DNA of 32,631 nucleotides from Candidatus Cloacimonas sp. (GTDB lineage Bacteria > Cloacimonadota > Cloacimonadia > Cloacimonadales > Cloacimonadaceae): assembly GCA_039680785.1 (NCBI GenBank), contig JBDKSF010000087.1, forward strand, positions 1-32,631, given 5' to 3'. Both the position numbers and the translations under genes were made by a program. Under the pieces are notes generated by a model. It ran no database searches and was not told where the DNA came from. It worked only from the letters and a program-made list of their open reading frames with translations. The first letter of the stretch is position 1. Each line of letters starts with the position of its first letter. Positions 14,944-23,380 of this stretch are shown here, piece by piece.

Positions 14944-16694
14944 TATTCTTCTTCTCCTTCCAAGCGTGCTCGGATTCTTTGTTTTTCGTAAAGGTCTTTA
15001 TATATGCCACCTTTTAGCAAGAGGTCTTGATGAGTTCCTCGTTCAGCGATGATTCCATCATTCAAAACAATGATCAGATCAGAATGTTGTAAAGACGATA
15101 TCCGGTGAGCGATGATCAGAGTGGTTTTTCCTTTTCTGATTTCGATCAAACATTCCAGAATTTTGCGTTCGGTTTTCGTATCTACAGCCGAAAGAGCATC
15201 ATCCAAAATTAAAACCTGTGGATTGGTAAGTAACGCTCTGGCAATAGCTACGCGTTGTTTTTGTCCTCCTGAAAGAGTAACGCCTCTTTCTCCGACAATG
15301 GTCTCGAATTTATGTTCAAATTCCATAATTTCATCATATACCTGAGCTGTTTTAGCTGCTTCAAAAACTTCTTCATCGGAAGCTTGCGGATTGCTTAACC
15401 GAATGTTATCCGCAATGGATTCTGAAAACAGAAAAATATCTTGAGGCACCAAAATTACATCTCTTCTTAGAACATTCAAAGGTATGGTATAAAGTTCATA
15501 ATCATCTATATAGATGCTATTTCGGGGTGGATTATATATTCTTACCAAAAGCTCGATCAAGGTAGTTTTTCCACAACCGGTTGGACCCACGACAGCCAAA
15601 GTTTTTCCTGCGTCTATGCCGGCAGTGATGTCATTAAAAATTAAGGGCAAATTAGGTTCATAACGGAACGACAAATTTTTGAAGAGGATTTTTCCTGCGA
15701 GCTTAGTGATGCTTTTATCGGCTGAGTCATCGTCAATTTCAGCTTTTACCTCAAAAATATCGTTCAAGCGTTTTAGGGAGGCAGTTCCTCTTTGATACAT
15801 ATCTACAATTTGGCCAATGGCAATCATAGGCCACACCAACATTCCAAGATATTGGAAGAAAGCGATGAAACCACCCACGCTAATTTCACCCCGAATGGCA
15901 GCTTGTCCACCAAAATAAATAGTGATGATCATACTGATGCTAATGATCAAGCCCATTAAAGGATGAAAAACACCGGCAATCCTGGCAAGCCCCAAATTTT
16001 GATTCACAAAATCGTGCGCCACATTATCTATTTTTTTCAGTTCAGTTTTTTCCTGACAGAATGCCTTCACAATTCTGATGCCGGAAATGGTTTCTTGAAC
16101 TCTTCCGCTTAAAGTGGCGAAACTTTGTTGCACAGCTCTGAAACGAGTATGCACTTTTCTGCCAAAATACATAACGGTTAATGAGATAAAAGGCATAGGG
16201 ATAATTGCCAGCAAGGTCAATTTAGCATTTATAGACACCATAAAAGAAAAAGAGGCAATGGTCATCAACACGATATCCATCGCCGAAATTAACCCCATTC
16301 CAAAAAGCATCCGAACCGCATTCAAATCGTTTGTAGCGTATGCCATCAGGTCTCCAGTTTTACTTTTGTTGAAAAAGTTCTGGGACAAAGTAAGCAGATG
16401 ATCGTAATAATCTTGACGCAAACTTTTTTCGATAAGGTAGGAATTGCCAATAATGAGAATGCGCCAAAAATATCTTAACACCATCACCGCTATGGCAAAT
16501 CCGAATATAATCAGCCCTATCCAAGCCAGACCTCTGGAATCTATTGTCCTTTCTTGGATGTGATCTATGGCATACTGCATCACTTTCGGGACGGCAAGTT
16601 GCACCAGATCGACCAATATCAGCATTATCAATCCACCCAAAATCCGGGTGTAGCTCTTCTTCAAATAGGGAAGAACAGCATCAAAAGTTCGCAT
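14943..16694 (-). CDS. ABC exporter half-transporter, degenerate-site partner
   Basis: This 583-aa half-transporter has six predicted TM helices and one nucleotide-binding domain: Walker A GPTGCGKT (370-377), Q-loop VPQD, canonical signature LSGGQ (474-478), and Walker B LILDD in which Asp499 replaces the catalytic Glu. With the partner's LSTGQ signature, its own ATP site should be the non-hydrolytic, degenerate site of an asymmetric heterodimer, as known for TM287/288 and BmrCD. First gene of the pair, read from the 720-bp divergent gap; a weak GAGAG precedes the ATG. No accessory gene such as an HlyD-type adaptor is nearby. Confidence 0.91.
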   Translation of the reverse strand: MRTFDAVLPYLKKSYTRILGGLIMLILVDLVQLAVPKVMQYAIDHIQERTIDSRGLAWIGLIIFGFAIAVMVLRYFWRILIIGNSYLIEKSLRQDYYDHLLTLSQNFFNKSKTGDLMAYATNDLNAVRMLFGMGLISAMDIVLMTIASFSFMVSINAKLTLLAIIPMPFISLTVMYFGRKVHTRFRAVQQSFATLSGRVQETISGIRIVKAFCQEKTELKKIDNVAHDFVNQNLGLARIAGVFHPLMGLIISISMIITIYFGGQAAIRGEISVGGFIAFFQYLGMLVWPMIAIGQIVDMYQRGTASLKRLNDIFEVKAEIDDDSADKSITKLAGKILFKNLSFRYEPNLPLIFNDITAGIDAGKTLAVVGPTGCGKTTLIELLVRIYNPPRNSIYIDDYELYTIPLNVLRRDVILVPQDIFLFSESIADNIRLSNPQASDEEVFEAAKTAQVYDEIMEFEHKFETIVGERGVTLSGGQKQRVAIARALLTNPQVLILDDALSAVDTKTERKILECLIEIRKGKTTLIIAHRISSLQHSDLIIVLNDGIIAERGTHQDLLLKGGIYKDLYEKQRIRARLEGEEE

Positions 16695-17414
16695 TTTTCT
16701 CTCATAATATTTTTTTTGGGGATAGCGGCTAACATCATAAATTTTGAACGCTACAAATATCTAAAATCCTAAGCCAACCTTTTAAGATAGTTTTTTTTGT
16801 CAAATCTTTTCCATCCGCTGGCGTATATATATGGATAATGAAGAGGGCATATTTTTTGCCTTATAATTTATCGGTAGCCACCCTTCAATGAACTGCCTAT
16901 TTTACCCGTAGGAGAAAAGGATTTTGCCTTATTTTGCAGTCCCTTATTTGGTTTGTGTCTATAGCAAGGAAGTGCTAAAATCTTTAGGCAGCATTTGGTT
17001 TAATTAGACCCTTTCCGACTCTTTTCGCACCTATATTAAATTGGCTACTGCGTTACAATTATGAATCTCTCTGGATGTAATCTTTGAAGTAATTTTTCAC
17101 CTCCTTGCTTACAGACATAAAGTCAATTTTTCTTTGGTTCCCATTCATTTCTTACTTGCCACCCTGAAACTGCCCGTAAGCATCCCATAAGCATCCCGTA
17201 TCGCCATTCGGGAAGCGTTCGGGAAATTCTTGAGCGGTAGAGGGGCAAAAAGAAGGCAGGATACAGAAGTGATATAGGTTATCAGCAATTGATAATTCTG
17301 AGAGAAGTCAGTTCCCATTTGCGAACTTGGCACTGACCAAGAAAGGGAGAATTTTGGTTGACGATAACGGCACTTAAAAAAAAAGTGCATTTTACAAAAA
17401 TTTATGGTGAGACA
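16695..17414. other. 720-bp divergent gap between the ABC pair and the EIIA gene
   Basis: The two halves of the window diverge from here, so promoters for both directions should be inside. I find no reliable -35/-10 pair. It holds the 11-bp CCCG array (17162-17227), an inverted repeat GTCAG (17307-17311) / CTGAC (17333-17337) and a small hairpin GCACTT (17370-17375) / AAGTGC (17383-17388) with an all-A loop just before the EIIA start. Bases 16695-17160 show no gene or repeat. No tRNA or cluster of DnaA boxes is seen. Confidence 0.5.
17162..17227. repeat. 11-bp period CCCGTAAGCAT array with inverted half
   Basis: Blocks of exactly 11 bp: CCCTGAAACTG (17162), CCCGTAAGCAT (17173), CCCATAAGCAT (17184), CCCGTATCGCC (17195), then the opposite orientation ATTCGGGAAGC (17206) and GTTCGGGAAAT (17217). 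CCC recurs four times and GGG twice at an 11-bp step. The centre can fold as GCATCCCG / CGGGAAGC with one mismatch. The layout is the same as in the array at 9356-9429 though the sequence differs. Confidence 0.78.
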
Positions 17415-17888
17415 ATGAACAAGCTTTTTATGCCGGAGATAGTGAAAATAGTAGATAAGTTTGATAACAAAAATGCCTGCCTGCAATATATGGCAGACCT
17501 GCTTTCAGAAAGCGGTTGTTTAAGTTTTCCCGATCGTTTTTTGGCGGCAGTAAAAGGAAGAGAAGAAATAATGAGTACGGGTATCGGAAGAGGAATAGCA
17601 ATTCCGCATGCGCGAGATTTAACGGTAAGTTGTTTAAGAATAGCTGTTTGTATGATACGCAAGGGATTGGAATTTTCCAGTTTAGATAATTTGCCGGTAA
17701 ATCTGGTTTTTATGATTGCCGTTCCCCAAAGTTCGAATCAGGACTATATGAAGATATTACGCTCGCTCTCAGAATTTTTGAGGCAAGAAGAAAACCGTGA
17801 AGCATTATTGCAAGCCAATGATGAAAGGGACTTATATGGAAAAGTTCAGGTTCTGGAAGAAAAGCTACGCACTCAGCTTGGCGTTTAG
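17415..17888 (+). CDS. PTS EIIA type-2 domain protein (PtsN/fructose-type)
   Basis: This single-domain EIIA of the fructose/mannitol/nitrogen group (157 aa) has its phosphorylatable histidine as His65 in GIGRGIAIPHARD, the family signature, and NLVFMIAVPQSSNQDYMKIL later. I chose the ATG at 17415 after GGTGAG; an in-frame start at 17358 would extend 19 residues into the hairpin region. No EI, HPr or EIIBC gene is near, so a regulatory role (PtsN-like) is more likely than sugar uptake. Its last 53 nt overlap the start of the next gene in another frame. First gene of the plus-strand run. Confidence 0.85.
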   Translation: MNKLFMPEIVKIVDKFDNKNACLQYMADLLSESGCLSFPDRFLAAVKGREEIMSTGIGRGIAIPHARDLTVSCLRIAVCMIRKGLEFSSLDNLPVNLVFMIAVPQSSNQDYMKILRSLSEFLRQEENREALLQANDERDLYGKVQVLEEKLRTQLGV

Positions 17889-18807
17889 CTTTCTTATTTT
17901 AATGCCTTTAATGGCTCAACATCAGGATGCCGGAACTACCGGTTTTTCCACTTTGAAGATAATATATTCTGCCCGGGCAAATGCGATGGGGCAGGCAATG
18001 CTTGGTAGAAATATGAATTTTGATGGAATGCAATTTAATCCGGCAACCTTGATTCGCATAGAAAATAAAGGTGCATTCACAACGCTTGCAGACCATTTTG
18101 TCGGTTCCGGAGGTGGTTCTGTCGGTTATGTAGTTCCCAAAAACATTTATACTTCCTACGGATTTTATCTAAATTATTGGAATTCCGGTTCCATTGATAG
18201 AACGGATATAGGACCTAATGGAGAATTTATTGAACTGGATGATACATTCAGTGCGCAAGATATCGCAGCCGGTTTTGCCGTGGCAAAATTTGTTAGCCCC
18301 GCTTTGGATGCAGGTGGAAGCGTAAAACTTGTTCTGGATCAAATTGATGGTAAATCAGCCACTGCCGCTTTGATCGATGTTGGCATTTTACATCATACGC
18401 CCAATGAAAGAGTTAAAGTGGGTCTTAGTGCGCGCAATCTGGGTTTTCAATTAAGCCATTATACCGATAATAAATATTCTGAAGGCATCCCAGTTACCTA
18501 CGGGGTCGGTTTGGGCATAAATGCAGGTGCTAATTCTCTTTTGAATATAGATTTAACTAAAGCGACGGGAGAAAATTTCATAGGCAAACTTGGCATTGAG
18601 CAACGCATCCATCCTGCGCTTGTTTTGAGAGGCGGTTTCAAGACAAATGCCGGTGATTATTCGATGGGTGGAAGTATGGGTTGGACTTCCGGAATCAGTT
18701 TGGGGCTGGGTTGGCTCTGGAAAAATTACGCAATTGACTATGCAATATCCTCTTATGGTGATTTGGGCTTAACCAATCAAGTTAGCTTACGCTATAATCT
18801 AAACTAA
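17836..18807 (+). CDS. PorV/PorQ-like outer-membrane beta-barrel protein
   Basis: A signal peptide (MEKFRFWKKSYALSLAFSFLILMPLMA, cut before QHQDAG) is followed by the family's opening GFSTLKIIYSARANAMGQAM and MQFNPATLIRIENKG. Alternating aromatic and glycine strands then continue to an end typical of barrels (QVSLRYNLN). The 323-aa size fits the UPF0164/PorV group. In Bacteroidota PorV shuttles type IX secretion cargo at the outer membrane. A cargo-like sorting domain is encoded at 9654-12461, so a link is plausible but not shown. Start ATG 17836 follows AAAGGGA and lies within the EIIA gene; a longer start at 17797 would spoil the signal peptide. Confidence 0.78.
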   Translation: MEKFRFWKKSYALSLAFSFLILMPLMAQHQDAGTTGFSTLKIIYSARANAMGQAMLGRNMNFDGMQFNPATLIRIENKGAFTTLADHFVGSGGGSVGYVVPKNIYTSYGFYLNYWNSGSIDRTDIGPNGEFIELDDTFSAQDIAAGFAVAKFVSPALDAGGSVKLVLDQIDGKSATAALIDVGILHHTPNERVKVGLSARNLGFQLSHYTDNKYSEGIPVTYGVGLGINAGANSLLNIDLTKATGENFIGKLGIEQRIHPALVLRGGFKTNAGDYSMGGSMGWTSGISLGLGWLWKNYAIDYAISSYGDLGLTNQVSLRYNLN

Positions 18808-18822
18808 GGTAATAGGTTACAT

Positions 18823-20919
18823 TTGGAACAAAACAGGTTTTTACTTGAATTGGGAGTGGAAGAGCTTCCCGAAAAACAATTAACCATTGCCTGCAAAAGT
18901 GTGAAGGAAGCATTTGCCCTCTTTTTAAAAGAGAATAAACTTCACTGTCTCAATTATATAGTTAGTGGCACTCCCCGCCGGATATTTTTAGATGTTATGG
19001 AGCCGGATGCTCAGCAACTGGATGAGGAAATTGTAAAAACAGGTCCCGCAATGCGTCTCGCTTATGACGAGGAAGGTAATTTAACCAATGCGGGCAAAGG
19101 ATTTCTGAAAAAGAATCAGGTGGATGAAAGCGCTGTTTTGATTCAGGAGACCGATAAAGGCAAATTTCTTGCCGTTAAATATGTAAAACCGGGGAATTCA
19201 ACTGTGGAATTGCTGCAGAAATGGATTCCGGAGATGATTTCACAGATACCGTTTGAAAAAAAGATGATTTGGAAAGAGCCCACTTTTGCTTTTTCCCGTC
19301 CTTTAAGATGGTTGTTGATTTTGTGGAATGAGAGTCCTGTCCATCTTGATTTCTGGGGTATTCCTTGTGGGAATGTCAGTTTTGGAAATCGCTATTTGGG
19401 TTTGGATAATTTTATTACGATTCATAATGCTGCGGAATATCTACCCAAGCTGTTGGAATTTAAAGTGATTGCCGATAGAGAACAACGCCGAGAGGAAATA
19501 ATAAAACAGCTAAAACAAATTTTTCCGGAAGGCGATTACCAGATTATAAAAGACAATGCTTTAGTGGAAACGGTGGTAAATTTGGTGGAATATCCTACTG
19601 CGGTTTCGGGTGAATTTGAAGCAAAATATCTTTCCTTGCCTGCCAAAATTATAATCAGCACCATAAGCCAAAATCAGAAATACTTCGCCGTGCAGGATAA
19701 GAAAGGTGAATTAAGCAATAAGTTTGTCTTTATTTCCAATGGAGATCCCGCTGCTTCACAGGTAATAAAACAAGGCAATGAAAAAGTGGTGAATGCCCGT
19801 CTGGCAGATGCTTTGTGGTATTGGAACGAAGATACGAAATACCCTTTGGAATATTGGACGCAGCATTTGGATTTGGTTATTTTTCAGGCAAAATTGGGAA
19901 CGATGGCTTCCAAAACCAAGCGGATAATTAAACTGGTTAGCTATCTTGCTGAAGAACTTCAGCTTACGCTGGAGGAAAAAAAGAGAGCGCTGCGCTGTGC
20001 AGAACTCTGTAAAGCCGATTTAGTCACCAATATGCTGGGAGAAAAAGAATTTACTAAACTGCAGGGCTATATTGGAAAACAGTATGCTTTGGTTTCAGGT
20101 GAAGATAAAGAAGTGGCGGAAGGCATTTATGAACATTATATGCCCCGCGGATCTGCAGATGATATGCCTGCCTCTTTAAGCGGAGCTTTAGTGGCTATAG
20201 CCGATAAAATGGATTCTGTGGCTGGAATTATCGCGATTGGTATGTTGCCTACTGGAAGTGGAGATCCTTTTGCTCTTAGGCGTGCTGCCAATGGAATAGT
20301 GCAAATTATTAGTTCCCGAAAATGGGATATAGATCTGTTTTCTTTGGCAGATAAAGCATTGGAACTAATCAGCGAGCAGACGGAAACGGAAAATGACGCC
20401 AAAATAAATCTCTCTGCTTTTCTGGAACAAAGAATTGTGGGCTTGTTGAAAACAAACGGTATCGCTTATGATGTAATAGATAGCGTTATGCACATCGATA
20501 AAAGCCATATTTATGATCTGGAAAACAGAGCCAGGGCATTGAACGAATTGAAAAGCAAACCAGAATTTATCCATTTGGTCATCGGCTTTAAAAGAGCCGC
20601 CAATATTATTGCCGATACCGTTGATTTTGTCCCTTTCAGCATTGACAAATTAAGCGAGCCGGAAGAAATTGCACTTTATAAAGCATTACAAATTCTGCAT
20701 CAAAATATCGATGCTGCCTTGCAGGAAAAGGATTATTCCCTGGCTCTGCAGTTGCTGATTGATTTCGGAAAAGTGATAGATAACTTTTTTGATGCGGTGT
20801 TGGTAAATTGTGATGATATGGAACTGCGTAATAATAGACATTCCTTGCTGAAAGAAGTAAAAAAAGAATTTTTAAGAGTTGCCGATCTGTCACTGATAGT
20901 TTCGGAAACGGATAGTTAG
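18823..20919 (+). CDS. glyS: Glycyl-tRNA synthetase beta subunit
   Basis: This is the beta subunit of the bacterial alpha2beta2 glycyl-tRNA synthetase. The 698-aa protein has the family head FLLELGVEELPEKQL, then SGTPRRIFLDV, AFSRPLRWLLILW, YLSLPAKIIISTISQNQKYF and the HD-like/anticodon-binding C-terminal half with GSGDPFALRRAANGI. The start must be TTG at 18823: no ATG or GTG fits in frame after the TAA that ends upstream, and AAGG precedes it. The alpha gene glyQ, usually directly upstream, is not in the window; a PorV-like gene sits there instead, 15 nt away. The pta gene follows 8 nt later. Confidence 0.96.
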   Translation: MEQNRFLLELGVEELPEKQLTIACKSVKEAFALFLKENKLHCLNYIVSGTPRRIFLDVMEPDAQQLDEEIVKTGPAMRLAYDEEGNLTNAGKGFLKKNQVDESAVLIQETDKGKFLAVKYVKPGNSTVELLQKWIPEMISQIPFEKKMIWKEPTFAFSRPLRWLLILWNESPVHLDFWGIPCGNVSFGNRYLGLDNFITIHNAAEYLPKLLEFKVIADREQRREEIIKQLKQIFPEGDYQIIKDNALVETVVNLVEYPTAVSGEFEAKYLSLPAKIIISTISQNQKYFAVQDKKGELSNKFVFISNGDPAASQVIKQGNEKVVNARLADALWYWNEDTKYPLEYWTQHLDLVIFQAKLGTMASKTKRIIKLVSYLAEELQLTLEEKKRALRCAELCKADLVTNMLGEKEFTKLQGYIGKQYALVSGEDKEVAEGIYEHYMPRGSADDMPASLSGALVAIADKMDSVAGIIAIGMLPTGSGDPFALRRAANGIVQIISSRKWDIDLFSLADKALELISEQTETENDAKINLSAFLEQRIVGLLKTNGIAYDVIDSVMHIDKSHIYDLENRARALNELKSKPEFIHLVIGFKRAANIIADTVDFVPFSIDKLSEPEEIALYKALQILHQNIDAALQEKDYSLALQLLIDFGKVIDNFFDAVLVNCDDMELRNNRHSLLKEVKKEFLRVADLSLIVSETDS

Positions 20920-20927
20920 GAAATATT

Positions 20928-21938
20928 ATGTTTAATTTAGATGATGTAAAAAAAAGAGCGAAAGAGACCTGCGGTAGTATTGTATTGCCGGAAGCATTTG
21001 ATTCCCGTATGTTAACCGCTGCCGCTCAAATTGGGCAAGAAGGTTTGGCAAAAATAGTGCTATTGGGCAAAGAAGACAAGATTAGGAAAGATGCTTCTGC
21101 CTTGAAAATAGAACTGAAAAACATTACCATTATAGATCCTGAGACCGCGGATGACCTTGCTGCTTATGCCAAAGCATATTATTTAAAACGCAAAGATAAA
21201 GGAATAACTGAAAGCCAAGCATTGGAAACGGTTAGAAATCCCCTTTATTTTGGTGCATTTATGGTTAAAGATAAAAAAGTGGATGGAATGGTTGCCGGAG
21301 CTGCCAATACCACGGCTGATGTTTTAAGAGCCGCTTTACAAGTGATTGGAGTTATGCCCGGTTTAAAAACCGTTTCCAGTACTTTTATTATGCCCGTTCC
21401 AGATTTTAGGGGTGAGGCACGGGTCTTTTTATTTGCCGATTGTGCTGTAGTTCCCAATCCAACTTCTGAACAGCTTGCCGATATAGCTATAAGTACTGCT
21501 TTAACGCGGAAAGCAATTATTGGAGATGAACCCAAAGTTGCTTTGCTCTCTTTTTCGACCTTAGGCAGCGCTAAAGATGAACTGATCAATAAAGTGATTG
21601 AAGCAAAAGCCATCTTGACGGAAAGAAAAGTGGATTTTGAGTTTGACGGTGAATTACAGGTGGATGCCGCTATCATTCCTGAAGTGGCAAAAAGAAAGGC
21701 GCCCGGCAGTTCTATTGCCGGTAAAGCCAATACTTTTATTTTTCCCGATTTACAAGCAGGAAATATTGGCTATAAACTGGTTCAATACTTTGGTAAAATA
21801 AAGGCAATAGGTCCCATTTTACAAGGTCTGGATGCTCCCGCCAGTGATTTATCCAGAGGTTGTTCTGTAGAAGATATCGTTAATACCGTTGCCTATGTTT
21901 TACTGTTAGCTGCACATAATAAAAAACAAAAAAAATGA
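20928..21938 (+). CDS. pta: Phosphate acetyltransferase (PTA/PTB family)
   Basis: Acyl-CoA + phosphate to acyl-phosphate + CoA, the step before substrate-level ATP formation by acetate kinase. The 336-aa, single-domain form shows the family signatures SIVLPEAFDSRMLTAAAQI, VDGMVAGAANTTADVLRAAL (about residues 118-137), KTVSSTFIMPVP, FADCAVVPNPTSEQLADIAI and AGNIGYKLVQYFG. It lacks the DRTGG/CobB-like N-terminal extension of long Pta. A phosphotransbutyrylase-like substrate range cannot be excluded. AGGAAA precedes the ATG. The acetate kinase gene is not in the window. It would use acyl-CoA made by the kor complex. Confidence 0.92.
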   Translation: MFNLDDVKKRAKETCGSIVLPEAFDSRMLTAAAQIGQEGLAKIVLLGKEDKIRKDASALKIELKNITIIDPETADDLAAYAKAYYLKRKDKGITESQALETVRNPLYFGAFMVKDKKVDGMVAGAANTTADVLRAALQVIGVMPGLKTVSSTFIMPVPDFRGEARVFLFADCAVVPNPTSEQLADIAISTALTRKAIIGDEPKVALLSFSTLGSAKDELINKVIEAKAILTERKVDFEFDGELQVDAAIIPEVAKRKAPGSSIAGKANTFIFPDLQAGNIGYKLVQYFGKIKAIGPILQGLDAPASDLSRGCSVEDIVNTVAYVLLLAAHNKKQKK

Positions 21939-21953
21939 TAGATGGAGGTTAAG

Positions 21954-23162
21954 ATGGCTATTAAACTATCCAACCGCTGCCGATTGATTAAGCCCTCGCC
22001 GACGCTTAGCTTGTCCGCAAAGGCAAAAGAAATGACTGATGCTGGAATTGATGTGATCAGTTTCAGTGTGGGAGAACCAGATTTTAACACTCCGGAATAC
22101 ATTAAAGTTGCTGCTCATAAAGCTATTGACCATAATCATACGCGTTATACCAATAATGCTGGAATTCCGGAATTGAGACAGGCAATTTGTGACAAATTGC
22201 TGAAGGATAACAATCTGAAGTATTTGCCTAAGGAAATTTTAGTTTCCCCCGGAGCCAAGGCATCCATAGTAAATGTATTAACTGCCGTATGCGATGCAAA
22301 AGATCAAGTTTTGATGGCAGCCCCCTATTGGGTAAGTTATCCCTATCAGGTCGCTTTGGCAAATGCTGAACCTGTTTATATACCCACTCGCGAAGAAGAT
22401 GGCTATAAAATTAAACCCACTGCGCTAAAAAATGCCATCGCCGAAAATCCCTGCTCTAAAGTGCTTATTTTAAATTCTCCCGGAAATCCAACCGGCGCAG
22501 TTTACACGCAAGCAGAACTTGAAGCTATAGCCGAGATTTGTATTAAATATAACATTTTGGTAATTTCTGACGAAATATATGAACGCTTGGTTTATGACGA
22601 GGCAAAACATATATCCATTGCCTCCATCAGCGAAGAAATGAAAGAAAGAACCGTTGTCATAAATGGAGTATCCAAAGCTTATGCAATGACGGGTTGGCGT
22701 CTTGGTTATGCTGCCGGTCCCGCTCCAATTATTGCTGCCGCTGGAATGGTTCAAGAACATACAACTTCTTGCGTGAATTCCATTACCCAATATGCTTGTG
22801 TAACGGCTTTAAAAGAAGAGGACGATTCCATTGAAAAGATGCGTAGTGAATTTATGCGCCGCAGAGATTTTCTGTATGCAGAATTAATCAAACTTCCCCA
22901 GATAACCTGTTTTAAACCGCAAGGCGCATTTTATCTGATGCCGGGGATAAATTGGTATCTGCAAAATAATAACCAAAATATCAAAACATCCGATGAATTC
23001 TGTGCTAAACTGCTTGACAAATATTTTGTCGCTTTAGTATCGGGAAATTCTTTTGGAATGGAAGGAACCGTGCGTTTCTCTTATGCTAACAGTATGGAAA
23101 ACATCAAAGAAGGAATACATCGTTTTGCTTCCTTTCTGGCAGAACTAAGATCTGAGAGGTGA
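21954..23162 (+). CDS. aspC: Aspartate aminotransferase, class I (AspC type Ib)
   Basis: PLP enzyme of 402 aa with all family marks: SVGEPDFNTPEYI (39-51), YTNNAGIPELRQAI, SPGNPTGAVY with Asn178, SDEIYERLVYD, Schiff-base Lys241 in NGVSKAYAMTGWRLGY, and a C-terminal arginine in FSYANS context. It probably moves amino groups between aspartate, glutamate and their oxo-acids; some members also act on aromatic amino acids. I chose the ATG at 21954, with GGAGG eight bases upstream; the ATG at 21942 precedes that site. It ends 2 nt before the next gene. Confidence 0.93.
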   Translation: MAIKLSNRCRLIKPSPTLSLSAKAKEMTDAGIDVISFSVGEPDFNTPEYIKVAAHKAIDHNHTRYTNNAGIPELRQAICDKLLKDNNLKYLPKEILVSPGAKASIVNVLTAVCDAKDQVLMAAPYWVSYPYQVALANAEPVYIPTREEDGYKIKPTALKNAIAENPCSKVLILNSPGNPTGAVYTQAELEAIAEICIKYNILVISDEIYERLVYDEAKHISIASISEEMKERTVVINGVSKAYAMTGWRLGYAAGPAPIIAAAGMVQEHTTSCVNSITQYACVTALKEEDDSIEKMRSEFMRRRDFLYAELIKLPQITCFKPQGAFYLMPGINWYLQNNNQNIKTSDEFCAKLLDKYFVALVSGNSFGMEGTVRFSYANSMENIKEGIHRFASFLAELRSER

Positions 23163-23164
23163 AA

Positions 23165-23380
23165 ATGGACGATTTTAACGATAAAATGAATGACCGCTGG
23201 CAAGAAAAACGCAAGAAAGCATATAATTGGCCTAAACTGATTATTATGGTTATTGCTCTGGTTGCCATATTATATGTTATGAATCATTTGGGAAATTCTA
23301 AAAGGGTAACGGTAACTCCCTCTGCAAGTGTTACGGACACTGTAAAAACGGATACTCTGCAAACGGAGAAAACACCTTGA
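23165..23380 (+). CDS. Small single-pass membrane protein, hypothetical
   Basis: This 71-aa protein has a charged cytoplasmic head (MDDFNDKMNDRWQEKRKKAY), one TM helix at about 24-41 (WPKLIIMVIALVAILYVM), and a Ser/Thr/Val-rich tail (VTVTPSASVTDTVKTDT) that should face the periplasm by the positive-inside rule. No family is recognised. GAGAGGTGAAA precedes the ATG; an in-frame GTG at 23159 is possible but overlaps the aspC stop. Its TGA overlaps the TTG start of the next gene, so coupled translation with that kinase is likely. Position in a tight gene run argues that it is real. Confidence 0.72.
   Translation: MDDFNDKMNDRWQEKRKKAYNWPKLIIMVIALVAILYVMNHLGNSKRVTVTPSASVTDTVKTDTLQTEKTP

Noticed and set aside
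16695-17414. Replication origin or terminus at the strand switch
   Set aside because: A strand switch alone is weak evidence; I see no DnaA-box cluster, dif-like site or replication gene here.
21245-21730. 161-aa minus-strand ORF
   Set aside because: It is a shadow frame of pta; low-complexity Ser/Ala/Ile composition and no start signals.
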